Made by a program: the position numbers and the translations under genes
Shown here: piece by piece, positions 16,725 through 23,395 of the stretch
How the letters are laid out: every line of letters begins with the position of its first letter
How positions within the stretch are numbered: position 1 is the stretch's first letter
Origin: DAIPHL01 sp036771375
Lineage (GTDB): Bacteria; Synergistota; Synergistia; Synergistales; Synergistaceae
DNA length: 37,220 nucleotides
Direction: 5' to 3'
NCBI GenBank assembly: GCA_036771375.1
Contig: DAIPHL010000006.1
Span: 1 to 37,220, forward strand
Notes under the pieces: model-generated
Told to the model about the DNA's origin: nothing
Databases searched by the model: none
Seen by the model: only the letters and a program-made list of their open reading frames with translations

Positions 16725-16870
16725 TTATTTTTCTCTTTGTGTCATCTCTGCTTTATAGTGGTTCCCCCACTCCTGCATACAATTCAGAATCGGACGCATG
16801 GATTCACCAAGCGGTGACAGCGCATATTCCACTCGCGGCGGCACTTCCGGATAGACCGTGCGGGTGATGA
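16725..16870 (-). pseudogene. HxlR-family regulator, C-terminal part only
   Basis: The minus strand reads IITRTVYPEVPPRVEYALSP, then LNCMQEWGNHYKAEM, the conserved wing and C-terminal helix of HxlR-type regulators. Upstream of Ile-Ile-Thr the homology stops abruptly at 16870/16871, and the remaining codons (ATAATAGCC and beyond) do not belong to the family. The break coincides with a 5'-TG on the plus strand, as expected where a Mu-like phage has inserted, so the missing N-terminal half should lie beyond the right prophage end, outside the window. Confidence 0.8.
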
Positions 16871-17353
16871 TGGCTATTATCGGAGAAAATGAGAAAAAGG
16901 CATTGTGGGGGCGGGGCTGTCGATGTTGATTCGTAGCGGCTTTATGGGGTGTCGGCGGATTCTCATCGTGTGGCAATGGGGCGGTGATTATGCCGAAAAA
17001 TCCGATTTTTATCGGGTTTTGAAGGTTGTAAATCCCTGACCATTTTAGAGCGTTTTAAGGCGTTTTAAAACGGTCCCTACGCGTTTACAGGTGCATTAAA
17101 ACCGGTTTTGTTGCGTTCGAAGATTTACCTGTGGAAACACTCCCGTGCGCATTTTTTCTACTCTTTCCCCTGACCATTTCCCCTATTGCGGAACCTGATT
17201 GCGGAACTATCGTGATCGTGGTTCCGCAATAGGCCAAAAGAGCTACCAATGCTGCTTTACGTCATTTCGGCTAATCAAGTTGAGCTTCGCTTTGCATGCA
17301 AAAATAATGACAACTATTTGTATATATGTGGATAACTTTTCAGCGCTTTTAAT
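16871..17353. other. Left-end non-coding region of the prophage
   Basis: No convincing gene in about 480 bp. It holds direct repeats GCGTTTTAA (17050-17058 and 17060-17068), a TTTTAAAACGG element, the AAAAATC/GATTTTT dyad near 16985, and the cluster of ATTGCGGAAC sites at 17182-17233. Repeated short elements beside the terminus are what transposase binding sites look like, but no match to the Mu consensus is claimed. Confidence 0.5.
17182..17233. repeat. Three ATTGCGGAAC motifs, two forming a perfect 14-bp inverted repeat
   Basis: CCTATTGCGGAACC (17182-17195) and its exact reverse complement GGTTCCGCAATAGG (17220-17233) flank a third direct copy of ATTGCGGAAC (17199-17208). The arrangement lies about 310-360 bp inside the predicted left end. 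It may be a transposase or regulator binding array. Confidence 0.75.
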
Positions 17354-17374
17354 GGGGAGGCAATCTGCCTCCCC
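17354..17374. terminator. Hairpin after the leftward phage operon
   Basis: Nine-bp perfect arms (GGGGAGGCA, TGCCTCCCC) around ATC, ten bases beyond the stop at 17384 of the last leftward gene. No good T tract follows on the minus strand, so termination efficiency is uncertain. Confidence 0.55.
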
Positions 17375-17383
17375 TTGCGTCCT

Positions 17384-17815
17384 TTATTCTTTTTCGTCCT
17401 CTCCCGGTGGCCAGTACCACCAGTGAGACTTCGGGATCGTCCTGCCGAGTGTCTTCGCAGCATATTCCCGCTCGTCCTTCCAAGTGCCTTTCGATCCGAA
17501 ATCGGCGGCTGCATAACGTTCATAAAAGACGCCTTCGGCAATTTTTTCTTTATAATAGCTGTCCCATTTTTCCAATACGTCAAGCTGCGAAGGGGTAAGT
17601 TCGGGCCTGATGAATTCAAGCGCGGATCTCATCTCGAATTCCGAGGATTCGACATCGTAATAATCCGCGCTCCCGCCTTCGCCGACGCCGTCTCCGGAGT
17701 GTGGCTCCAGCCAATCGAAACCAATCAACCCGTAGCTACACTCGATGACATCATCAAGCGTCTCGCACTGGTATAGATCCCTGATCTCTTCTATGAAAGC
17801 GTGGACTTTATCCAT
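17384..17815 (-). CDS. Acidic protein, candidate immunity partner of the MuF toxin
   Basis: A 143-aa soluble, strongly acidic protein. The start is taken as ATG 17815 (MDKVHAFIEEIRDLY) after GGGGGG; the longer frame to 17875 lies within the MuF gene. It overlaps the 3' end of MuF by 25 nt and is the last gene of the leftward operon. I do not recognise the family; LTPSQLDVLEKWDSYY near residue 95 and the low isoelectric point are common in immunity proteins. Position after a head protein with a basic nuclease-like C-terminus supports an immunity role, but this is inference. Confidence 0.7.
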   Translation of the reverse strand: MDKVHAFIEEIRDLYQCETLDDVIECSYGLIGFDWLEPHSGDGVGEGGSADYYDVESSEFEMRSALEFIRPELTPSQLDVLEKWDSYYKEKIAEGVFYERYAAADFGSKGTWKDEREYAAKTLGRTIPKSHWWYWPPGEDEKE

Positions 17816-19170
17816 TTCATCAGCCCCCCTTTCAGCTTGACATAAGCATTTTGTTTCGCCAGCTTCTTCTCCCACTGCCCGCTTCTCATCCGGTAGTAGC
17901 TTGCAAGATGCTGTCCCTTGATGTTGACCACGGCAAGCTCTCGTGTTTTCGGATTGTGAAACAGCAACACCGGATAAGGATGTTCCTTCTTTGCGATCAC
18001 GAGGTAAACGTCACGCGAGCCACCACGAATCAAATTCATCGCAGCTTCATTATACTCGGACATCGTCCTTATGCGCAAATCTTTGGCGTGTCGCCTAAAA
18101 TGGACGAACGCGGTCGGGTGCTTCTCACCGTCCCCACCATCTCTTTTATGCCAAGTGGCCCTATGCGTTCCCCAGCGAGCGTTTCGCGCGAAGTCGATCA
18201 ACCCTACCTGCTCTCGCCTCGGTACCTCGCCGTTTATCGCCCACTCCCGAACGCGCTCGTGGTAATCGGCGGGCACAAAGTGCGCGACGGTCGTCGTTCG
18301 GCAACGGAAATGATAAGGCGGCAGAGCGATGCCACTGCCGGTGATATCCGTCGTCCGGCCCATCGAAAGGATATCCATTGCCTTCGCCCCGCTCAACATC
18401 GGCTGGGCCCTCTTCGTGGCGTCGAAATCGTGCCGTTTCGCGGCGTCGAGGAGAAGATCTCGCTGGCGCACAAGCGTGCTCACGGGAATGATCCTGCCGT
18501 GCATATGCCGGCAGATATCGCTTGTCCTGTCGTCGAGGACGGCAACGACCTCCACGGAATCGATACCGGCTTCTTCGTACCCGGAGACGTGTCCCATCTC
18601 GCCGATCCGCGTCGCAATATGGTCTGCAAGAAAATCGAAGTAACCCATCATCTTCGGCCGTTTCGCCTCGGCCAGCAGAGTTTCGAGGTTATCGGACAAC
18701 TCTATTCGCGTCTGTCCCTGCTGAAAATATCCCTGAATCGCGGCATTCAATTCGGCGGAGATATTGTTTTCATAGGAATCGCGAACCCACGACAACGCTT
18801 GATCCTCCAGAATCGCGAGCGCGTTCGTATCCGGCTGCGTCAGCGAGAAATCGATTCCGACAGCTTTTTTCCCGATAAGGTACGCGCTATGCCCGGCCTC
18901 AATCACCGGACGTCTGGCCGCTTCCTTCAACCCTTCGCCGAGATATGACGAGGCCCGCTCCTCGATCCGAGACAACTCGGACAGATCGGGCTTTTCCCTC
19001 AATCCAAGCGCTTCCGCTTCGGTCAGACACGACAGCAGGAACTCTCGGACTTGAGAGTCCCAGCTCTTGGAGAGCGCCGTCTTCAGACGTCCCACCGTGT
19101 CGTCTATATCAAGACCAGAAGAGTAGCTTTTGCGCACCAGGCTGCGTAGAAACGAACGTGTCATACTCAT
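17791..19170 (-). CDS. MuF head morphogenesis protein with C-terminal nuclease-like toxin domain
   Basis: A 459-aa protein. Residues about 100-300 are the MuF (SPP1 gp7-like) domain, with VLDDRTSDICRHMHGR at 211-226 and the hallmark LPPYHFRCRTT at 283-293; such proteins enter the phage head in few copies. After about residue 330 comes an extension not needed for morphogenesis: VHFRRHAKDL with His361, EYNEAAMNLI, LLFHNPKTRELAVVNIKGQ and YYRM, then a basic tail. This pattern resembles the BECR group (barnase, EndoU, colicin E5/D, RelE-like) of RNases fused to MuF in temperate phages. Start ATG 19170 has GGTGGAG upstream and overlaps the zinc-ribbon gene by 62 nt. Toxin activity is inferred from family architecture. 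Confidence 0.82.
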   Translation of the reverse strand: MSMTRSFLRSLVRKSYSSGLDIDDTVGRLKTALSKSWDSQVREFLLSCLTEAEALGLREKPDLSELSRIEERASSYLGEGLKEAARRPVIEAGHSAYLIGKKAVGIDFSLTQPDTNALAILEDQALSWVRDSYENNISAELNAAIQGYFQQGQTRIELSDNLETLLAEAKRPKMMGYFDFLADHIATRIGEMGHVSGYEEAGIDSVEVVAVLDDRTSDICRHMHGRIIPVSTLVRQRDLLLDAAKRHDFDATKRAQPMLSGAKAMDILSMGRTTDITGSGIALPPYHFRCRTTTVAHFVPADYHERVREWAINGEVPRREQVGLIDFARNARWGTHRATWHKRDGGDGEKHPTAFVHFRRHAKDLRIRTMSEYNEAAMNLIRGGSRDVYLVIAKKEHPYPVLLFHNPKTRELAVVNIKGQHLASYYRMRSGQWEKKLAKQNAYVKLKGGLMKWIKSTLS

Positions 19171-19297
19171 GCTTCAATATCTCCACCGTATTGAAATATC
19201 TACCGCAATTCAGGCAGTGCCTGTTCCGCTCGACAGAAAAATCGAGGTCGAGCGTGCGGTTCACCTCGGTATTTCCCTTGCATCTCGGACAGAGCAT
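19109..19297 (-). CDS. Small zinc-ribbon protein (NrdR/Com-like CxxC...CxxC)
   Basis: A 62-aa protein with two CxxC pairs, CPRC at residues 3-6 and CLNC at 28-31, likely binding one zinc. The layout resembles the N-terminal zinc ribbon of NrdR and other small phage zinc-finger proteins such as Mu Com. Its ribosome site GGAGG lies inside the terminase 3' end (terminase TGA 19299-19301). Function unknown; a nucleic-acid-binding role is plausible. Confidence 0.75.
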   Translation of the reverse strand: MLCPRCKGNTEVNRTLDLDFSVERNRHCLNCGRYFNTVEILKHEYDTFVSTQPGAQKLLFWS

Positions 19298-19298
19298 C

Positions 19299-20897
19299 TC
19301 AGCCTCCTATCATTTTTGCGTTGCCGGCAGTGAGAACCCGCCGACGTCCCGCGAAGTTGCGGACAGAGAGCGCGAGCGCCCAGAAAAGATCGGCGTGCTT
19401 GATCTGTTCATTGCGGTCGGCATCGTAGGTAAAACCCTTCTCCGTCGGCTTGCGTTTGATCGCGTGCAGCTGCACAACGAGATCCCGGTTGTTGGGAATT
19501 CTCATCTTGTGAGACTGGAAGAACTTTTTCACGCCGAGCGCCATCTCCTCCTTGTTCTCCCGTGTGAAGTGGACGGGATAAACCTTGCTCGGGTATGCGC
19601 GCTGCATATCCTCCGCGAGGTTCGCGCCGATCCCGGTGCGGTCGATGGACATGCGCCGGATCTTCCAGTTCTCGACAACCCCGGCGAGATGGTCCTTCTG
19701 GGCGCAGAACTGCATCTTCTCCATCGTATCCATATGTCTCATCGCCACCAGCTTCTCGGCTTCCGCCTGATACTGCTCGGAAAGGACGAGCGCCGTGAGG
19801 TCGCGGTAGCGACCGATGTCGACTCCGGCATCCACCCAGTTGCTCGTGTACTTTAGGCAATCATCGTCAAACGCCGCCCGCACCTCGTCCGGAGATAGTA
19901 AGCTCAGTTCGTCCGCGAAGAATTTGCATTCATACGCCTGGGCGAACGAAAATTCGTCGAACAGCTCCAACAAGTCGTCGATGTTGACATTGAGCCCGGC
20001 GGCCTTCGCGTCGTGGATGGTGATTGTGTGGCGGGAGAAGCGCGTATACTTCTCCGGGCGCGTCACCAGCTCGCCGAACATATCGTTTTCCGTGTAGGGT
20101 GTGCTGGTCACGGTCAGGCGAAGGTCGCCCTGCGTCATGATCGGGGCGGCGGCCTGCCACATCAGGCGGCTCTTCATGTGCCACGCGAACTCGTCCAGAT
20201 AGAGGTCGCCGGAGTACCCCTGTACTGTCCGAGGATTGCAGGGCAAAAAGAACGCGCTCTTCCCGCCGGGCAGGATCAGGGCATTTCCATCCTCGAGATA
20301 CTCCACCCCCAGGTGTTCGCACCAGTCTCGGCAGTAGCCTCGTACGATATCGCTCTGGTCCTGCGAAGCGGAGATGACGATCTGATTTTTATTTCTCGAT
20401 AACGCGCCGATCAGAACCTCGAAGCCGATGAGAAACGAGAACCCGATCTGCCTGCTCTTCAGACAGAGGCGGAACCGGCTTTCGTCGAGATAAAAGGTGC
20501 GCTGGTACGCATAAAGGCGATCAATGCCCCGGCTGCGCACATCGCCGACGACTTCCACGGAAAGCCCGGGCACGGTTTTTTTCTTTCCCTTCTGACCTCT
20601 GGAAACCTTCGTCTGGCGCATGGCGGAGCGTTCCAGCTTTTCGACTGCGCGCGTAAGCTTGTCCAATTTCCGCGCCTGCGCATCGGTAAGGAGTTCGTCC
20701 GACGCGGAGATGGCGGCGATCTGCCGCTTGATGCCCTCGACGGAATCGTCGGAAACCTCCTCATCCCACAGGAATTTTTTACGCCAGTTGAAGACGGTGT
20801 CGGGGTTGACGTTCATTTTCGCCGCAACGTCATGGCAACTGAAGCCGGAGAGGTAGAGGCGCTTTGCTTCTTTTTTGACCGCGTCACTATAGGCCAT
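19299..20897 (-). CDS. Terminase large subunit (Mu gp28/P2 gpP-like)
   Basis: A 532-aa packaging ATPase-nuclease. The start is ATG 20897 (MAYSDAVKKEA) after GAGGAG; the longer frame overlaps GemA. Residues 5-45 form a helix-turn-helix (YLSGFSCHDVAAKMNVNPD), as in gpP-like terminases. The ATPase has SRQIGFS at 148-154 as the Walker A-type loop and DLYLDEFAW at 231-239 as Walker B. The nuclease half begins near VDAGVDIGRYRDLTALV. It follows GemA with an 11-nt overlap, so packaging is tied to the early operon, an unusual placement. Confidence 0.9.
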   Translation of the reverse strand: MAYSDAVKKEAKRLYLSGFSCHDVAAKMNVNPDTVFNWRKKFLWDEEVSDDSVEGIKRQIAAISASDELLTDAQARKLDKLTRAVEKLERSAMRQTKVSRGQKGKKKTVPGLSVEVVGDVRSRGIDRLYAYQRTFYLDESRFRLCLKSRQIGFSFLIGFEVLIGALSRNKNQIVISASQDQSDIVRGYCRDWCEHLGVEYLEDGNALILPGGKSAFFLPCNPRTVQGYSGDLYLDEFAWHMKSRLMWQAAAPIMTQGDLRLTVTSTPYTENDMFGELVTRPEKYTRFSRHTITIHDAKAAGLNVNIDDLLELFDEFSFAQAYECKFFADELSLLSPDEVRAAFDDDCLKYTSNWVDAGVDIGRYRDLTALVLSEQYQAEAEKLVAMRHMDTMEKMQFCAQKDHLAGVVENWKIRRMSIDRTGIGANLAEDMQRAYPSKVYPVHFTRENKEEMALGVKKFFQSHKMRIPNNRDLVVQLHAIKRKPTEKGFTYDADRNEQIKHADLFWALALSVRNFAGRRRVLTAGNAKMIGG

Positions 20898-21312
20898 TTC
20901 GTATCTCCTCGTCGGCAAGCGACTCGCGCCATGCTCGAACCTTCTCCAGGCCGGTGATGACGATCCTGGCTTGTCGGACGTCCAACCACTTGGCCTCACT
21001 GACGCCGACCTCTTTTTCGAGAAACGTGCGCAGGCCCTGGCCGGACCATCCGAATTCGGCGGCCATACCCATGATCTTGCGGTACTGCGGCTCGGTTAGA
21101 ACGTCGGCGGACAGCCCGGCGGCGTTGCGTTTCAGCTCGCGAATCAGAAGCTCCGCCTCGACGGAAGTGAGCATTTTCATGCTCTCCTTCTCGAACATGC
21201 GGAGAATAACGGAATAGAGCATGTCACGATCCATCCGGAGCATCTTTTTCGCGATGGCCCAGATGACCGTGATCTGCTTTTTGGAGATGGATTCCGCCTG
21301 TTTCTTCGCCAT
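20887..21312 (-). CDS. GemA-like protein (Mu gp16, DUF1018)
   Basis: A 141-aa soluble protein matching the GemA/DUF1018 pattern: an N-terminal helix ITVIWAIAKKM, a middle LTSVEAELLIRELK, and the C-terminal GWSGQGLRTFLEKEVG followed by WLDVRQARIVITGLEKV. In Mu, GemA alters host gene expression and DNA supercoiling; its mechanism is poorly known. AGGAGG precedes ATG 21312. Confidence 0.82.
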   Translation of the reverse strand: MAKKQAESISKKQITVIWAIAKKMLRMDRDMLYSVILRMFEKESMKMLTSVEAELLIRELKRNAAGLSADVLTEPQYRKIMGMAAEFGWSGQGLRTFLEKEVGVSEAKWLDVRQARIVITGLEKVRAWRESLADEEIRNGL

Positions 21313-21371
21313 TTCGGCACCTCCTGCGGCTGCTCGTCGGATCCCGGACGCCGTTTTGTCAAACCGGGATG

Positions 21372-21389
21372 ACGCCCCTCGCGGGGCGT
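21372..21389. terminator. Intergenic hairpin, copy 1 of a repeated element
   Basis: ACGCCCC and GGGGCGT arms around TCGC, followed by TTCG, between the GemA start and the upstream 108-aa gene. The same stem with TTCG occurs at 25358-25374. There is no T run; it may modulate message stability. Confidence 0.5.
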
Positions 21390-21396
21390 TTCGCTT

Positions 21397-21723
21397 TCAG
21401 GGTTTTTTGCCCGCACCACACTCGGACTTCGCTTCCGCAATCGTGCGGCTGATTTTCTTGGCCGCAGCCTCTTCTTCTTCTCTCAATTTGCGCAGATGGT
21501 AGTACAGAGAGTCTACCGATACGGTCATGCCCGTGGAAGCCGAAATGCTCTTGGCAATCTCCTGCATACTCACGCCGCGCAGCCGTGCTTGGTTGATGCT
21601 TGCGTAGATGCTACGCAGGAACTTCCGCCGGGAGTTTCCGCAACGTCCATGAGAGCCCGACAACTTCTCCAGCGCGGAGGAAGCCGCGTTCACCATATGC
21701 GCCATCTCTGCCAGACCGCTCAT
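21397..21723 (-). CDS. Small early phage protein with helix-turn-helix-like segment
   Basis: A 108-aa basic protein, not recognised. The segment GVSMQEIAKSISASTGMTV, then SVDSLYYHLRKLREEEEAA, looks like a DNA-binding HTH followed by a charged helix, similar in spirit to Mu-like small packaging or regulatory proteins. It could be the small terminase partner, given the nearby large subunit, but there is no direct evidence. GAGGATCGG lies before ATG 21723. Confidence 0.62.
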   Translation of the reverse strand: MSGLAEMAHMVNAASSALEKLSGSHGRCGNSRRKFLRSIYASINQARLRGVSMQEIAKSISASTGMTVSVDSLYYHLRKLREEEEAAAKKISRTIAEAKSECGAGKKP

Positions 21724-21733
21724 CGCCCGATCC

Positions 21734-22255
21734 TCACGGCGTGTCCGAGGAGGCGAGCCTCACCTCGTCGATCTCGTACCAGAAGGTATCCTTCTCCTTC
21801 TTCTCGCAACCGACGAGGTTCAGGCGCTCCACCGGCCAGCTCTTCATGATCTCCTTATCCGGCTCCTCCTTGATCCGGATGGCCTCGACGAATGCCAGTT
21901 CCTTCAGCTTGGCGAGAACGGCCTTCCACGTAAAACCCTTGCTGGTGCCGATCTCGTGCGAGCGGCGATAGCCGATGATGCCGAAATCCAGCTTCACGCT
22001 GCGCCGCTTGTCGTCGAAAAGGTCGTTCTTTTTCAACTCTGCGAACGCATAGACGCCGTTTTCAAGAGCCTCCAAGCGGCTTCTATACGTAGCGGCATCC
22101 TCGGCGGCGGCGGATTTTATCGCCGCGATGTCGTCGTTCATGCGGTTCTCGATCTCGGCTAAGACTCGATTCAGCTCGCCAATCTCCCGCAGCGCATCGT
22201 TTGCCTCCTCGGTACTGCGGACAGGTTGCAGATTGCTTGGTTTACTCCGTGCCAT
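21734..22255 (-). CDS. gam: Gam-like host nuclease inhibitor
   Basis: A 173-aa protein, the length of Mu Gam. It has the long coiled N-terminal region (NRVLAEIENRMNDDIAAIK) and the following beta-rich GFTWKAVLAKLKELAF segment. Gam binds the ends of double-stranded DNA like a bacterial Ku and protects phage DNA from exonucleases. It overlaps the end of the 57-aa ORF by 14 nt. Confidence 0.85.
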   Translation of the reverse strand: MARSKPSNLQPVRSTEEANDALREIGELNRVLAEIENRMNDDIAAIKSAAAEDAATYRSRLEALENGVYAFAELKKNDLFDDKRRSVKLDFGIIGYRRSHEIGTSKGFTWKAVLAKLKELAFVEAIRIKEEPDKEIMKSWPVERLNLVGCEKKEKDTFWYEIDEVRLASSDTP

Positions 22256-22415
22256 GCGATTTGATCACCTCCAGCGTCTTGTTGTTACGGACGAAGTAGC
22301 CGGTGCCGGGGACGAGTATCACCATGGAATCCGGCCCCGCTGCACAGAGAAATAGAGCGCCGAGACGTCGCAGAAGCTTCTGCGTAAACGTCTTTTTTCT
22401 ATAGACTTCGATCAT
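22242..22415 (-). CDS. 57-residue protein between muB and gam
   Basis: The ATG at 22415-22413 overlaps the muB stop as TGATG, and the stop TAA lies inside the start of gam. Both overlaps argue for real translation by coupling. It is basic at the N-terminus (KKTFTQKLLRRLGALFL) with a hydrophobic middle and no recognisable family. Mu-like phages carry several such small semi-essential early proteins. Confidence 0.6.
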   Translation of the reverse strand: MIEVYRKKTFTQKLLRRLGALFLCAAGPDSMVILVPGTGYFVRNNKTLEVIKSHGTE

Positions 22416-23356
22416 CACTGTTCTCTCACCTCCTTATACCGCCCCCCCGGGGCGTAGATCATATTGAGTGCTTCCGTCAGGCTGCCGACGAACGTCGCCG
22501 CCTGCGTCAGTTTTTCGAGAAACCGAAAGAGGCCGCTGCTGGGGGCCATGGAGATCGCGCGCTTCGACTCCGGCAACCCAGGGTCCCATCCTTGGCCCGC
22601 AAGGTAGTAAGCCAACTCCTCGCTGCGTGGGGTTGTTACCCGGCGAAAATAGTCGATCCGGCTGGTCACGTAGGTCTCGCCGACCTCGCGCAGCGTGTCG
22701 TCGAAACTCTCCAACCCGATCATGGCGACGCCGATCCCGGCCTCCTTCACCTCGCGAAAGACGGAGATCTTTTTGAGGATCGCCGGTTTGTTCCCGCGTT
22801 CAGTGACGAGCAGATCCGCTTCGTCGACCAGAATCATCCGGATCTTTCTCTCGCGCAGCGAGCGGATGGCCGTCTTCATCTTCTGGGTTTTGGTGCCGTA
22901 TCCCTTGTTTCCGGTAATGTCGAGGACCAACTGAACCGTGTCGCCCATACTCATGCCGTCGTTGCATCTGGTATAGGCAACGTCCGGGCGTCCTTCGGCG
23001 AAATACTGCGCCGTGAACGTTTTGCCGAGGCCGGAGGGGCCGACGATGGCGGAGAAACCCCTGTTGTAGTACGTCAGGTTCAGGATTCCTTCGATAAGCT
23101 CCTCGCCTGAAGACAACCACGGTTTGGTACCGCTCTCCGCTTCCGAGGTCGCAGGGATATCCTTTTCCAGCGCGTCGAGGATCTCCCGGACAACATCCTC
23201 GCGTCCCCGGTATTTGTTGTTGAGTACCTGAGATATGGTGCTGGGTGACCTTCCGCTCAGGCGCGCAATTTCCGAATTGCTGAGCTGACGTTCCGCCACC
23301 TTCTCCCGCAAAGCCGTAAGAAGCTCCGGCATGGACGTTGTGTCGTTGTTTCCCAT
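22415..23356 (-). CDS. MuB-like AAA ATPase, transposition target selector
   Basis: A 313-aa ATPase. It has an N-terminal HTH (residues 25-50, LSNSEIARLSGRSPSTISQV), a P-loop GPSGLGKT at 106-113 and Walker B MILVDEADLL at 174-183. MuB coats target DNA, recruits MuA and gives target immunity. Located immediately downstream of muA, as in Mu. Confidence 0.9.
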   Translation of the reverse strand: MGNNDTTSMPELLTALREKVAERQLSNSEIARLSGRSPSTISQVLNNKYRGREDVVREILDALEKDIPATSEAESGTKPWLSSGEELIEGILNLTYYNRGFSAIVGPSGLGKTFTAQYFAEGRPDVAYTRCNDGMSMGDTVQLVLDITGNKGYGTKTQKMKTAIRSLRERKIRMILVDEADLLVTERGNKPAILKKISVFREVKEAGIGVAMIGLESFDDTLREVGETYVTSRIDYFRRVTTPRSEELAYYLAGQGWDPGLPESKRAISMAPSSGLFRFLEKLTQAATFVGSLTEALNMIYAPGGRYKEVREQ

Positions 23357-23395
23357 TACATCTCCTCCTTCCCGATATGCGGATGCTTCAAGCGC

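Noticed and set aside
17851..18948. Plus-strand 365-aa open frame
   Set aside because: Lies entirely antisense to MuF, has no family pattern and no ribosome site; a shadow of GC-rich coding sequence.
19109..19297. Calling the zinc-ribbon protein Com
   Set aside because: Two CxxC pairs alone do not separate Com from NrdR-like ribbons, and no mom-like modification gene is nearby in the window.
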